A stretch of 64,000 nt of DNA from DDH964 sp963763205. Its GTDB lineage: Bacteria; Desulfobacterota; Desulfuromonadia; Desulfuromonadales; DDH964. This document shows, piece after piece, positions 17,938 to 27,742 of the stretch. Below the pieces are notes generated by a model. It was not told the origin of the DNA, ran no database searches, and saw only the letters and a list, made by a program, of their open reading frames with translations. Both the position numbers and the translations under genes were made by a program. The stretch lies in the NCBI GenBank assembly GCA_963763205.1, contig CAVXNQ010000013.1, positions 1 through 64,000 of the forward strand, read 5' to 3'. Within the stretch, counting starts at the first letter, position 1, and each line of letters opens with the position of its first letter.

Positions 17938-20900
17938 GACCGGCAGCCCACGGCGAGGGGTTCCCGGAAGGCGGGCCGCTGCCCGGGCAGGGTCCGTTCC
18001 AGGTGCCCCCGGAGCAGTTCGATGAATTCGCTGTCCCGGTCCCCCCGGTAGACCAGGGAGGAGGCGATCTCGCTGGCGAGGATCGCGAAGCGGTACTTGG
18101 GAGGGAGCTGGTCGATGCGCCGCCGGTAGCGCACGTTTTCGGCCAGCATCGCCGGCAGGTGGCTGCGGATCGCGGTCTTGAAGAGGGGCTGGAGGCTCAG
18201 CTCGGGGTGCTGCTGGAAGTAGGCGAAGAGGCGGGCGTAGTGGGCGTTGATCTCGCTGCTGATCGCCTCGGAGATTTCGGTGTAGAGGAGACTCCCCCCG
18301 GCCTCGCGGTGGCGGCGGAAGATCAGCCGAGCCTCGTCGCCGGCGCGGCGGGCGAGGATGGCCAACACGTCGGCGACGTACTCTTCCTTGTGGGCCAGAA
18401 ACTCGGCTTCGGACAACAGCAGGTTGGCGATGATCTCGTAGGAGGAGGAGATCACCCCGCACTTGTTGGCCGAGGCGTCGCGCAGCAGGACGATGCCGCG
18501 CTGCTGCAGCAGGGTGCGCGCCGCCGGGGTGATGAAGGAGTTCGCCCCCTCGACGACGGCGCGCAGCGTCGCCTGGCCGTTGGCGGCGAAGAAGCGCCGG
18601 TAGTTCTGCTCGTCGACAGTCTCCGGCCGCCCGCCGGCGGGGATGAAGAGATCGGCGGGGACGGTGAAGATCAGGCCGTTGTAGTCGCGCTGGAATTCGT
18701 CGAGGGTGATCCAGCTCTCCACCAGCCCGTCGGGACCGCGGCCGACCTTGCGGAACAGCTCGCGCACCCCGTCGTTGCGGCGCTGCTGGCGATAGAGCAG
18801 AAAGCCCCCGGGATGCAGGGCTTCCGGGGCGAAGCCGTCGATGTCGCTGTTCAGCAGCAGCCGGGAGAGTTCCCCCCGGTCGGCCCCTGCGGGATCGTAG
18901 AGGGCGCCGCTGCCGTCGATCACCAGGCGGATCTGCACCGCCGGGCAGGCCGCCAGCAGCAGGCGCATGGCGTTGCCGGCGACGTCGCCGTTGGGCCCGC
19001 CGGTGAACTTGACGCTGAAGGGGTCGCGGCGCAGGTTGATGCTGAGCTCTTCCAGCACCACCTCGGCGAAGGTGATCACGCCGACGGAGGTCACCCCGTA
19101 CTCCTTGTGGTTGATGCCGACCCGCTTGCTGGAGATGACCCCGGAGCCGAGCAGGTAGCCGCGGCGCACCGACTGTTTGGCGATCAGCTCGACCATGGAG
19201 TCGTGCATGTTCTCGTCGGGGCCGAGTTCGATCGGTTCATCCTCGCCGTAGTAATCGACGACCCGCGGGTCGCGGGCCCGGCCGTTCGCGGTGACGAACA
19301 GATCGAAGAAGGCGTTGATGAAGCCGTACTGCAGCTTGTAGAGGCGGTGGGTGACCAGGTCGCGATCGGAGAGGTCGGCGGCGTCGAGGACCACCACCAG
19401 CTTCGAGCCCCCCTCGTAGATGTCCTTGTTCTTCAGATGCTGGGTGTGGGCCAGCACGAAGGTCTCGCGGAAGATGGTGTTGGCGCTGGTGACGTAATCG
19501 TCCCAGCCCTGGGTGAGGATGGTGCGCCAGCCGCCGCGGGCGATGTCCGAAAAGCCGATGTGGTAGCCGGCGCCGTGGCGGCCGAAGAAGAAGGTCACCC
19601 GGAAGGGGCTGCCGGCCGGCAGGTCGCCGGTGAAGTCCGGCCCCAGGTCGGCCAGGTAGGCGGGGTCGAGGCGGAAGGCCAGGGCCTGTTTCTGGGGGAC
19701 GAAGAAATTGGTCTTCAGGGTGTGGCGGATGAAGATCAGGCAGCAGTTGAAGACCGTGCGCCGCACCTCGTCCAGGTAGCGGTGGCCGGTGTTGTGTTCG
19801 GCGATGGCGCGGGCGGTTTCTTCCAGCAATAGGGGATACCGGCGGTCGCGATCGGCCCGGTCGGGGTCGAAGCGGGCGCGGAACAGGGCCACCAGCTGCA
19901 GGGCCATGGCGGGGTGGGAATGGAAGGCGCGCATCACGTCGTCGAAGCCGTAGCGGTCGGGCTGATGGTGGGCGAGGTTGGTGTGGCAGAAGGCGATGAA
20001 GGCGTTGATCAGCGACCCCTCCTCGCCGGTCATCACCCCTTTCGTGACGAAGGTCCGGTAGGTGGGGGAGGCGCTCGACAGGATCTGGGTGTTGTAGAGC
20101 TCGCTGCGCAGTCGAGCGAAGGCCTCCGAGTCCGCTCCGGTTACCCCGCCCTGGCCGGCGCGGACATAGAAGGTGCCGAGGAAATAGGGATGGTAGCCGT
20201 TGCTGATGGTCAGGCAGTAGGCGCGGTTGACGCCGATTTTCAGGCGGTTGAAGACCTCCATCAACTGCTGGAGGAAATCCATCTGCGGCGGATTGCCGGC
20301 GCCGAACATGAGGCGAAACTCCCGGCGGTCGCCGATCGGCTCGGCTTCTTCCGCCTGGAAGTAGATCCCGCCGTTGCGGTTGCTCTGCTGGTAGAGCCAG
20401 AGCACCTGGGCGATGCGCCGCGGCGGCGAGATGCGCACGTACTGCTCGTTGTTGAGCCAGAGCAGCCGCAGCAGGGCCGGGAACTCGCGCAGGTCGAAGC
20501 GCGGATAATGGGCCTTGAGTTCGGCCATGACCTGGCGCCGCAAGGCCGCCGGCAGGTCGACCTCGCCGGCCTCGCGGATCTCGTCCGGGGTCTTGCGGTC
20601 GAACTCGAAGCACTGCAGTTCCAGCTCCCGGTCGAAGCCCGGGGCCGGTTCGTAGGTCTGGCTGAACTGGGCGTAGGAGATCTCCTTCTGCTTCAGCTGG
20701 CGCAGGGTCTCGTAGACCGACCCCGGCCGGTTCAGCCGGGCGACGATCAGGCTCTTCTCGCGGTCGGCCAGCACCAGGCTCTTCTCGCGATGCAGGCAGT
20801 AGATGCGGCTGGCCAGGCAGGCGATAGCCTCGTGCTCGGTCTGCATGGTGATGGCGAAGTAGGGGTGCATCTGCTGCAGCAGCCAATCGAGGTTGTCCTG

Positions 20901-20972
20901 GGCATAACGGGCTTCGCTGCGGATGGTCCTGCTGGTTTCCCGGCGCAGGAGGTTGTAGGCGTTGGACTTCAT
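17934..20972 (-). CDS. gdh: NAD-dependent glutamate dehydrogenase, large (~115 kDa) class
   Basis: This 1012-residue cytoplasmic enzyme interconverts glutamate and 2-oxoglutarate plus ammonia with NAD. The N-terminal ~400 residues are the long regulatory region of this class. The catalytic part has HIGFSDIARGGWRTI, EGGSKLVVVLDAADL, the dinucleotide region FTGGPNGDVAGNAMRLLLA and VVEGANSFITPAARTLLQQ with NKCGVISSSYEI. It is clearly longer than the 450-residue hexameric enzymes. ATG 20972 has GGGAGAAC upstream. It could recycle the 2-oxoglutarate consumed by the aminotransferase at 26.3 kb. Confidence 0.88.
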   Translation of the reverse strand: MKSNAYNLLRRETSRTIRSEARYAQDNLDWLLQQMHPYFAITMQTEHEAIACLASRIYCLHREKSLVLADREKSLIVARLNRPGSVYETLRQLKQKEISYAQFSQTYEPAPGFDRELELQCFEFDRKTPDEIREAGEVDLPAALRRQVMAELKAHYPRFDLREFPALLRLLWLNNEQYVRISPPRRIAQVLWLYQQSNRNGGIYFQAEEAEPIGDRREFRLMFGAGNPPQMDFLQQLMEVFNRLKIGVNRAYCLTISNGYHPYFLGTFYVRAGQGGVTGADSEAFARLRSELYNTQILSSASPTYRTFVTKGVMTGEEGSLINAFIAFCHTNLAHHQPDRYGFDDVMRAFHSHPAMALQLVALFRARFDPDRADRDRRYPLLLEETARAIAEHNTGHRYLDEVRRTVFNCCLIFIRHTLKTNFFVPQKQALAFRLDPAYLADLGPDFTGDLPAGSPFRVTFFFGRHGAGYHIGFSDIARGGWRTILTQGWDDYVTSANTIFRETFVLAHTQHLKNKDIYEGGSKLVVVLDAADLSDRDLVTHRLYKLQYGFINAFFDLFVTANGRARDPRVVDYYGEDEPIELGPDENMHDSMVELIAKQSVRRGYLLGSGVISSKRVGINHKEYGVTSVGVITFAEVVLEELSINLRRDPFSVKFTGGPNGDVAGNAMRLLLAACPAVQIRLVIDGSGALYDPAGADRGELSRLLLNSDIDGFAPEALHPGGFLLYRQQRRNDGVRELFRKVGRGPDGLVESWITLDEFQRDYNGLIFTVPADLFIPAGGRPETVDEQNYRRFFAANGQATLRAVVEGANSFITPAARTLLQQRGIVLLRDASANKCGVISSSYEIIANLLLSEAEFLAHKEEYVADVLAILARRAGDEARLIFRRHREAGGSLLYTEISEAISSEINAHYARLFAYFQQHPELSLQPLFKTAIRSHLPAMLAENVRYRRRIDQLPPKYRFAILASEIASSLVYRGDRDSEFIELLRGHLERTLPGQRPAFREPLAVGCRS

Positions 20973-21600
20973 GGACGTTCTCCCGATGGATCGATGGTTG
21001 GCGTCGAAGGTCTGCTGTCTTTGGTGCGGCAGCGAGCGCAGTGCTCTGCCCCGGTGCGTTCCCCGGCTCTGGCGGCTTGCCCGGGTCGCCCCCCGCCCTT
21101 TGCCAGGCCCTGGTTATTCCCATAACAAACTCCGTGCCGGAATCGGCGTGCCCCGCTTTTCCCTCCCCTTCCCCTCCGCGCCTGCATATTTCCCCCGCTA
21201 ATAGTGTTCTAGCTCCGGCCCCAAAGCGGCAACTGCGTGGCGCCCCGCGGCGCTTTTGCGGCGGCGGCGCGAATGCCACGGGACAGGAATGCCCCACTTC
21301 CGGTGGTCGTCGACGCGGATGGGACATGAAAGTCCCGGCCGCCGGCCGAAAGCGGGACCTGCATGTCCCGGTCGCCTTGCCGGAGGAGCCTTCCGCGGAT
21401 TAATCAAGCCGGCCGAACGCCGCGGGAGCGATTCAAGTAGATGAAAATAAAGGAGAAAAATTTATCTTCAAAAAATGCATGCAATTGGTCCGGTTATTGA
21501 AGTTTTTTAGAACAGCTTTCTAGAAATTCCAAATCGCGCTCCGCTACCCCTGGGTCGGCCGGGGACTGGGAAGGTAACCGCAACCAAGAAGGAGGTTGGA
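20973..21600. other. Divergent intergenic region between gdh and the first TRAP operon
   Basis: I find no convincing gene in these 628 bases. A large imperfect stem lies at 21321-21369 (GGGACATG...CATGTCCC with an inner GTCCCG/CGGGAC). An AT-rich block at 21440-21530 is the likely promoter area for the TRAP operon; the site AAGAAGGAGG sits just before its ATG. A sigma-54-like TGGTCCGGTTATTGAA at 21486 lacks the invariant -12 GC. Confidence 0.5.
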
Positions 21601-22653
21601 ATGGTCAGGAACGAGAAGTTGTTGGTTTGGGTGGGTAGGGTCTCCCTGAGCCTCGTCGTCGCGCTGGGGCTCTGTCTGCCCCAGGTGGCCCAGGCCCGGG
21701 AGTATCACTTGAAAATCCAGTCGGCCTACCCGCGGGGAGACATCTCCATGGGGGCGCTGCCGATCTTTGCCCAGAGCGCCGAGAAGCGCAGCAACGGCCA
21801 GATCAAGATCAAGGTCTACGCCGAGCCGGAGGTCGTCCCCGGCGGCCAGCTCTTCGACGCGGTCAAGAACCGGGCGGTCGACATGCTGCAGGCCTGCGGC
21901 CTCTACTGGAATGGCATCATGCCGGTGGATAACGTCGAAGTCGGGCCGCCGATGGCCTTCCAGTTCCCCGGCAAGAGTTTCCAGGAGCAGGCCAAGCTGG
22001 TGCGGGATTTCTACTTCAAGTCGGGAATGATCGATCTGCTGCGCAAGGAATACGCCAAGCGCGGGCTCTACCTGCTGGATATCCATACCTACGGGCCGGT
22101 CCCCTTCGTGCTGGCGCGCAAACCCCTGAAGAGCCTGGCCGACTTCAAGGGGCAGAAGATCCGCGCCGACGGGATCGACAACGAATTCCATGCCGGCGTC
22201 GGTATGCACGGGGCGGTCATCGACGGCAGCGAGGGGTACATGGCGCTGAAGCTGGGCACCGTCGACGCGGCCGAGTGGGACCTGAGCGCCGTGAGCGGCA
22301 TGCACTGGAACGAGGTGGCGCCCTACTGGATCCGCGGCATGGAAAATGACCAGATGATCGGCCACATCCTGATCAATCTGGACGAATGGAATTCCTTCCC
22401 GAAAGAGGTCCAGCAGGCCCTGGCCGGGGCCGGGGAGGATTACTGGAACGCGACCGTCAATGCCTACGGCAAGGAGCTCCAGAACATCGAGGCCCTGGTC
22501 AAGCAGGGCAAGCTGCATGAGGTCTGGATCGACAAGGATGCTCACGACGCCTATTGGGCGACGGCGCAGAAGATCTGGGGCGAGCTGGCCAAGCAGGATG
22601 AAGCCTCGGCGCAGGCGATCGCGCTGGTTCGCAAGTGGCGCAACCTGAACTAG
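21601..22653 (+). CDS. dctP: TRAP transporter substrate-binding protein DctP (system 1)
   Basis: This periplasmic protein of 350 residues has a signal peptide (VSLSLVVALGLCLPQVAQA) cleaved before REYHLKIQS. The DctP fold is shown by GGQLFDAVKNRAVDMLQACG, KSLADFKGQKIRADG and YMALKLGTVDAAEWDLSA. The conserved arginine in the KIRADG segment normally holds the substrate carboxylate. A strong AGGAGG precedes the ATG. It heads an operon with membrane subunits, an aldehyde oxidoreductase and an aminotransferase, so the ligand may be an amino acid or related carboxylate. Confidence 0.9.
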   Translation: MVRNEKLLVWVGRVSLSLVVALGLCLPQVAQAREYHLKIQSAYPRGDISMGALPIFAQSAEKRSNGQIKIKVYAEPEVVPGGQLFDAVKNRAVDMLQACGLYWNGIMPVDNVEVGPPMAFQFPGKSFQEQAKLVRDFYFKSGMIDLLRKEYAKRGLYLLDIHTYGPVPFVLARKPLKSLADFKGQKIRADGIDNEFHAGVGMHGAVIDGSEGYMALKLGTVDAAEWDLSAVSGMHWNEVAPYWIRGMENDQMIGHILINLDEWNSFPKEVQQALAGAGEDYWNATVNAYGKELQNIEALVKQGKLHEVWIDKDAHDAYWATAQKIWGELAKQDEASAQAIALVRKWRNLN

Positions 22654-22659
22654 GGAGAC

Positions 22660-22691
22660 GGACCGGGCGGCGGGGTCGCCGCCCGGTCCGC
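22660..22691 (+). other. Intercistronic stem-loop between dctP1 and dctQ1
   Basis: A 14-bp perfect stem, CGGACCGGGCGGCG and its complement around GGGT, has no T run after it. Such hairpins stabilise the upstream binding-protein message relative to the membrane genes. The second TRAP operon has an equivalent stem at 46608-46642. Confidence 0.75.
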
Positions 22692-22702
22692 CGGGGAATG
22701 GC

Positions 22703-23188
22703 ATGAAAAAACTGACGCAACAGTGTGAATCAGGATTCCGGCGGGTCGCTCACCTGGCGAGCCTGCTGATGATCCTCATCATGGGGCTGATCTCCTGGGA
22801 GGTGGTGTCGCGCTACCTGCTCAACAGCCCGACCAGCTACGTCTGGCCGATCTGCAAGCAACTGTTCGGCGCCTATGTCCTGATCGCCGGGCCCCTGACC
22901 CTGCTCGACGGCGGCCACCTGCGCATCGAAATTTTTCACGAACGGTTTTCCCCCCGCCTAAAGAACCTCATCAGCATCCTGAGCGGCATCGCGGTGGCCG
23001 TCTTCGCCGGGGTGCTGACCTGGCAGGGGGCGCGCATGGGGCAGGAGGCCTTTCAGGCCCGGGAAGTGGCGACCGGCGTCTTCAAGTTGGCCTTGTGGCC
23101 CCTCAAGCTGTTCATCCCGGTCGGTGCGCTGCTGATGTTGCTTGCCGGCGTGGTCTATTACTTCGTCAGACGGGAAAAGGTCGAATAG
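22703..23188 (+). CDS. dctQ: TRAP transporter small membrane subunit DctQ (system 1)
   Basis: This 161-residue inner-membrane protein has four hydrophobic segments: LASLLMILIMGLISWEVVSR, the LFGAYVLIAGPLTLL region, LSGIAVAVFAGVLTW and PVGALLMLLAGVVYYF. The WEVVSRYLLNSPTSYVWPI stretch and GGHLRIEIFHERFSPR loop are DctQ hallmarks. It links DctP to the DctM channel. It starts 49 bases after dctP across a stem-loop. Confidence 0.9.
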   Translation: MKKLTQQCESGFRRVAHLASLLMILIMGLISWEVVSRYLLNSPTSYVWPICKQLFGAYVLIAGPLTLLDGGHLRIEIFHERFSPRLKNLISILSGIAVAVFAGVLTWQGARMGQEAFQAREVATGVFKLALWPLKLFIPVGALLMLLAGVVYYFVRREKVE

Positions 23189-23227
23189 GCGCCGGGTCGT
23201 TTTCGCGGCGCATTTGTGGAGTTATCA

Positions 23228-24529
23228 ATGAGTATCGAACTGACAACCCTGGTCCTGTTCAGCGGACTGCTGTTTTTGCTGGGACTCGGGATCCCGGTCA
23301 TCTTTTCCCTGGGCCTGATCTCCGTGGGGGTCACTTGGGCCATCAACGGGCACTACGCCCTGTACATGCTGGCCACTACCGCCTATCAACAGATCACCAA
23401 CCCGACTCTGGTGACCATTCCGCTGTTCATCATCATGGGCAATTTCCTGGTCCATTCGGGCATCTCCGAGCGGATGTTCCAGGGCCTCAGCTACTGGCTG
23501 TCGGGGATCCGCGGCGGACTGGCGCTGGTCGCCATCGCGGTCTGTGTCGCCCTGGCCATGTGCGGGGGCTTCGGTCCCGGCATCCTGACCATGGGCCTGG
23601 TGGCGGTCCCCGCCATGCTCAAACGCAACTACGACAAATCCGCCACGCTCGGCTGCGTCATGGCCGGCGGGGTGTTGGCCATCGTCATTCCCCCCTCGAT
23701 CATCATGATCATCTTTGCCTATATCGCGCGGATTTCCGTCGGCAAGCTCTTCTTCGGCGGGCTGGTTCCCGGGCTCATGCTGGCCTTCATGTATGCGGCC
23801 TACATCCTGATCCGGGGGCACCTCAACCACGACCTCTTCCCCAAAGACGAGGAGGAGGTGACCTGGGCGATGCGTTTCAGGGCGCTGCGGGAGATCGCCC
23901 TGCCGATCCTGCTGGTCCTCGCGGTCCTCGGCTCGATCTTCTTCGGCATCGCCACCCCGACCGAAGCGGCGGCCATCGGCGCCATCGGCGCCCTGATCAT
24001 CTGCATCCTCTACGGCAAGCTGACCCGGCAGGTGCTGATGGATTCCTGCGTGGGGACCATGAAAATCACCGGCATGGCCCTCTGGATCCTGATCGCGGCG
24101 ACCTTCTTCGGCGTCGTCTACAGCGACGCCGGCGCCCAGGACATGGTCATGAATTTCGTCCAGAACCTGCATGTCAATCGCTGGCTCATCCTGTTCGGCA
24201 TCCAGGGCATCCTGATGGTCTTCGGCATGTTCATGGACGACTACGCCGTCGTGACCATCTGTGCGCCGATCTTCCTACCGCTGGCCAAGATGCTGGGCTT
24301 CGACCAGATCTGGTTCTCGATCCTCTTCATCCTCAACATGCAGGTGGCCTATCTGTCCCCGCCCTTCGGCTGGGCCCTGATCATGATGAAGGGGGTCGCG
24401 CCGCCGGAGATTTCCACCCGCGACATCTGGCGTTCCGTCCCCCCCTTCGTGATCATGCAGCTGGTGGTGCTGATCCTGGTCATGCTCTTCCCGGCCCTGG
24501 CCACCTGGCTGCCCGATCGGGCTTTTTAA
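23228..24529 (+). CDS. dctM: TRAP transporter large membrane subunit DctM (system 1)
   Basis: This 433-residue sodium-coupled channel subunit has about twelve hydrophobic segments. ATG 23228 is preceded by GGAG at 6 bases; a GTG at 23216 lies upstream of the site. Typical blocks are NPTLVTIPLFIIMGNFLVHSG, GGVLAIVIPPSIIMIIFAYI, FFGIATPTEAAAIGAIGALI and YLSPPFGWALIMMKG. It is followed 22 bases later by the aldehyde oxidoreductase gene. Confidence 0.92.
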   Translation: MSIELTTLVLFSGLLFLLGLGIPVIFSLGLISVGVTWAINGHYALYMLATTAYQQITNPTLVTIPLFIIMGNFLVHSGISERMFQGLSYWLSGIRGGLALVAIAVCVALAMCGGFGPGILTMGLVAVPAMLKRNYDKSATLGCVMAGGVLAIVIPPSIIMIIFAYIARISVGKLFFGGLVPGLMLAFMYAAYILIRGHLNHDLFPKDEEEVTWAMRFRALREIALPILLVLAVLGSIFFGIATPTEAAAIGAIGALIICILYGKLTRQVLMDSCVGTMKITGMALWILIAATFFGVVYSDAGAQDMVMNFVQNLHVNRWLILFGIQGILMVFGMFMDDYAVVTICAPIFLPLAKMLGFDQIWFSILFILNMQVAYLSPPFGWALIMMKGVAPPEISTRDIWRSVPPFVIMQLVVLILVMLFPALATWLPDRAF

Positions 24530-24551
24530 CCATATTCGAGGAAGGTGAAAT

Positions 24552-26264
24552 ATGCATCGAATTCTCCGCATCAATCTGACCGAACGGCAGGCCGCCATCG
24601 AGCCCCTGCCGGCTATCTATCGTTCCCTCGGCGGCCGTGGCCTGACCGCCCGCATCATCAGCGACGAGGTGCCGCCGACCTGCGACCCCCTCGGCACCCA
24701 GAACAAACTGGTCTTCGCCGCCGGGCTTTGCGCGGGAACCAGCGTTCCCAACAGCGGCCGTCTGTCGGTGGGGGCGAAGAGCCCGCTGACCGGGACCATC
24801 AAGGAATCGAACGCCGGTGGGTCGGTGGCGCAAAAAATCGCCCGCCTCGGCTTCCGCGCCGTCATCGTCGAGGGGGCGGCCAAAGAGCCCGTGACGGTGA
24901 AGATCGACCGCGACGGGATCCGCTTCGCGTCCGCCGCCGCCCTGGCGGGGCGCGGCAACTACCAGGTCATCGAGCTCCTCAAGAACGAGTGCGGCCCCGG
25001 CGTGGGCATCGTCTCCATCGGCCAGGCCGGCGAGATGCGCCTGAAGGCCGCGGCCATCTCGGTGACGACCCCCGACTTTCATGTCCGGGTGGCGGCCCGC
25101 GGCGGGCTGGGCGCGCTGATGGGCGCCAAGGGGCTCAAGGCGCTGGTCTTCGACGACGCCGGTTGCGACGCGGTGCCGGTCGCCGATCCGGAACGCCTCA
25201 AGGTGGCGGTGCAGGCCTTCACCCGCGGCGTTCTGTCCCACCCGCTGATCGGCGGACTCAAGGCCTTCGGTACGCCGATCCTGGTCAACATGATGGACGC
25301 CATGGGGACCATCGTCACCAAGAACTATTCCCAGGGCCGCTTCGCCGGGGCCGAGCAGATCAGCGGCGAGCATATGGCCGAAATCGTCGCCCAGCGCCCC
25401 AACGCCAAACCGTCCCATGCCTGCATGCGCGGCTGCGTCATCCAGTGCTCGAATATCTATACCGATCCGGCCGGCGAACTGGTGGTGGCGGGGATCGAGT
25501 ACGAGACGGTGGCGCTGATGGGCTCCAACTGCCTCATCGACGATCTCGACGCCATCGCCGCCATGAACCGGGCCTGCAACGATTTCGGCCTCGACACCAT
25601 GGACGTCGGCGGGGCGCTCGCCGTGGCCATGGAGGCGGGACTCCTCGCCTGGGGGGACGCCACCGCGGCGGTGCAGCTGGTGGCGGAGATCGGCGCCGGC
25701 AGCGAACGGGGGCGGATGATCGGCAACGGCGTCAAGCATACCGGGGAAACCCTCGGCGTGGCGCGCATCCCCCACGTCAAGGGGCAATGCCTCTCCGGCT
25801 ACGACCCGCGGGGTCTGAAGGGGACGGGGGTGACCTACGCCACCGCGACCATGGGCGCCGATCACACCTGCGGCAATGCCCTGCCGAGTCCGGCCAATCC
25901 CGGCTACGACCCGGCCGCTTCCAGCGGCCAGGCCCCGGTCTCGCAGTTTTTGCAGCGCTACTTCGCCGCCGTCGACAGCCTCGGCATTTGCCTGTTTGCG
26001 ATGGTCCCGCCCCTCGACATGCCGGAGTTGCAGCAGCACCTGGTGGCGTGTGTGGCGGCGATCGTCGGCGAGGAGCTGGGCAGCGATTATCTGCTCGAGC
26101 TGGGCGGCGCGGTGGTGAAGGTCGAAAAAGCCTTCAACGATGCCGCCGGCTTCACCAGCGCCGACGACCGGTTGCCGGACTTCTTCAGCACCGAAGCGCT
26201 GCCGGAGACCGGCCAGATCTTCGACGTGGCGACGGACGAGCTCGACAGCGTTCACGCCGATTAA
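24552..26264 (+). CDS. aor: Aldehyde ferredoxin oxidoreductase (tungsten/molybdopterin)
   Basis: This 570-residue cytoplasmic enzyme oxidises aldehydes to acids and reduces ferredoxin, using a bis-pterin tungsten centre and a 4Fe-4S cluster. MHRILRINLTERQAAIEPLP and LGGRGLTARI are the N-terminal domain; GRLSVGAKSPLTGTIKESNA is the pterin-binding region. The cluster cysteines appear at C291, C295 and C299 (CMRGCVIQC) and C440 (ATMGADHTCG). The first gap is x3 rather than the x2 of the classic archaeal enzyme. It sits between a TRAP transporter and an aminotransferase, so the aldehyde may be a semialdehyde made by transamination. Confidence 0.92.
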   Translation: MHRILRINLTERQAAIEPLPAIYRSLGGRGLTARIISDEVPPTCDPLGTQNKLVFAAGLCAGTSVPNSGRLSVGAKSPLTGTIKESNAGGSVAQKIARLGFRAVIVEGAAKEPVTVKIDRDGIRFASAAALAGRGNYQVIELLKNECGPGVGIVSIGQAGEMRLKAAAISVTTPDFHVRVAARGGLGALMGAKGLKALVFDDAGCDAVPVADPERLKVAVQAFTRGVLSHPLIGGLKAFGTPILVNMMDAMGTIVTKNYSQGRFAGAEQISGEHMAEIVAQRPNAKPSHACMRGCVIQCSNIYTDPAGELVVAGIEYETVALMGSNCLIDDLDAIAAMNRACNDFGLDTMDVGGALAVAMEAGLLAWGDATAAVQLVAEIGAGSERGRMIGNGVKHTGETLGVARIPHVKGQCLSGYDPRGLKGTGVTYATATMGADHTCGNALPSPANPGYDPAASSGQAPVSQFLQRYFAAVDSLGICLFAMVPPLDMPELQQHLVACVAAIVGEELGSDYLLELGGAVVKVEKAFNDAAGFTSADDRLPDFFSTEALPETGQIFDVATDELDSVHAD

Positions 26265-26345
26265 GCCCGGTCCTTGAAGCGAGGGCCTTGAATTTCAACC
26301 GTTTGGTAGCAAGCAACGACCAAACCAGAAGAGTGGGAGAATGAC

Positions 26346-27704
26346 ATGGAAGAGAGCGGAAAACTCGGATTTCTGACCGTCGACCAGGCACTGCAGCTGA
26401 CCAAGGAGCAGATCCGCGAGCTGCAGATGAAGCATCAGAACGGCACCAAGCTGGAACTGGCCGAAATGATCGGCGCGGCGCAGATGTTCGTGCGCGGCGA
26501 CAACGACAGGCTCTGGGACAACGAGGGGAACCTCCATTACGACATGATCGCCGGCGTCGGCGCCATCGGCATGGGCAACTGCAACCCCTTCATCTGGGAG
26601 CAGATCGAGAAACTCAAGGACGTCCCGGTCTTCTACGCCCTGGGCTATCACAGCATGGCCAGCGCCCTGGCCCATAACCTGGCGATCACCTCCCCCGGCG
26701 GCAAGCTGACCCGGATGTGGACCGGCGGCGGCGGTGGGGCCGAGGCCAACGAAGGGGCGATCAAGCTGGTCAAGATGGCCTCCAAGGGGCATCGTCCCCG
26801 GCTGGCTTCCATCGTCGGCGCCTATCACGGCAAGACCACCGGCTCTCTGGCTCTGACCGGCTCGGACAAGTGGCGCAAGTACCAGCATCCGCTGCTGCCG
26901 GCCACGGTCAATCTCCCCTTCGGCGACCTGGTCGCCCTCGAGGACTGCCTCAAGACCCGGGACGTCGCCGCCCTCTTCATCGAGCCGATCCAGGGCGAAG
27001 GCGGCATCCGCCTCCACCCAGAGGGCTACATGAAGGCGGCCCGGGAGCTCTGCACCCAGTACGGGACTTACCTGGTCTGCGACGAGATCCAGACCGGCCT
27101 GGGGCGTACCGGCAAACTCTGGGCCTGCGAGCACGACGACATCGTGCCGGACGTGATCGTCTTCGCCAAGGGCTTCAGCGGCGGCTACATGCCGCTGGCC
27201 GGCTACATCTGCACCGAAGAGCTGTGGAACGCCGCCTACGGCGACCCGGAGACCTGCTTCCACCACACCGTCACCTTTGGCGAAAGCCCGCTGACCTGCG
27301 CCGCGGGGATCGCCTCGCTGCAGTACGTCTTCGACAACGACCTGGTGGCCGAGGCAGCCCGCAAGGGGGACTACCTGATGGGCAAGCTGCGGGAGATCGC
27401 CGCTCGCTTCCCGGCGGTGATCAAGGAGGTGCGCGGCCGCGGGTTGATGATCGGCATCGAGTTCCACCTCGCCGGCAAGACCCTCAAGGAGATGGTCGGC
27501 AACCAGGCCGCGGCCAAGGAGGCGATCGGCGCCAAGGTCGCCGCCATTCTCATGAACGAGCACCGGGTGCAGGTCATGTTCACCATCAACAACCCCATCG
27601 TCATCCGCATGCTGCCGCCGCTGGCGGTGACCCAGGAGACGATGGACTACGCGCTCCAGGCGTTCGAGGCCGCCTGCCAGGAAGTGGCCGCCGATTTCCG
27701 GTAG
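26346..27704 (+). CDS. Class III (omega) aminotransferase, PLP-dependent
   Basis: This 452-residue enzyme is of the 4-aminobutyrate/putrescine/acetylornithine type. It has MIAGVGAIGMGNCNP, the phosphate-binding GGGGGAEANEGAIKL, SIVGAYHGKTTGSLALTG, the cofactor aspartate D246 in CDEIQTGLGRTGKLWACEHD, and the Schiff-base lysine K275 in VIVFAKGFSGGYMPLAGYI. GGGAG lies 6 bases before ATG 26346. Class III enzymes remove terminal amino groups to give semialdehydes, which would suit the adjacent aldehyde oxidoreductase. The exact amine (GABA, beta-alanine, a diamine or other) is not determinable. Confidence 0.88.
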   Translation: MEESGKLGFLTVDQALQLTKEQIRELQMKHQNGTKLELAEMIGAAQMFVRGDNDRLWDNEGNLHYDMIAGVGAIGMGNCNPFIWEQIEKLKDVPVFYALGYHSMASALAHNLAITSPGGKLTRMWTGGGGGAEANEGAIKLVKMASKGHRPRLASIVGAYHGKTTGSLALTGSDKWRKYQHPLLPATVNLPFGDLVALEDCLKTRDVAALFIEPIQGEGGIRLHPEGYMKAARELCTQYGTYLVCDEIQTGLGRTGKLWACEHDDIVPDVIVFAKGFSGGYMPLAGYICTEELWNAAYGDPETCFHHTVTFGESPLTCAAGIASLQYVFDNDLVAEAARKGDYLMGKLREIAARFPAVIKEVRGRGLMIGIEFHLAGKTLKEMVGNQAAAKEAIGAKVAAILMNEHRVQVMFTINNPIVIRMLPPLAVTQETMDYALQAFEAACQEVAADFR

Positions 27705-27742
27705 GTCCCGCCAACCGCCGCGTCCCGCAATGGGAGGAGATC

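Noticed and set aside
21474..21486. ATGCATGCAATTGG as a fourth copy of the CATG-AAAATT-CATG motif
   Set aside because: Only the left half matches and the second CATG is missing.
21486..21501. TGGTCCGGTTATTGAA as a sigma-54 promoter for the first TRAP operon
   Set aside because: The invariant -12 GC is GA and there is no copy of the upstream element found at the other two promoters.
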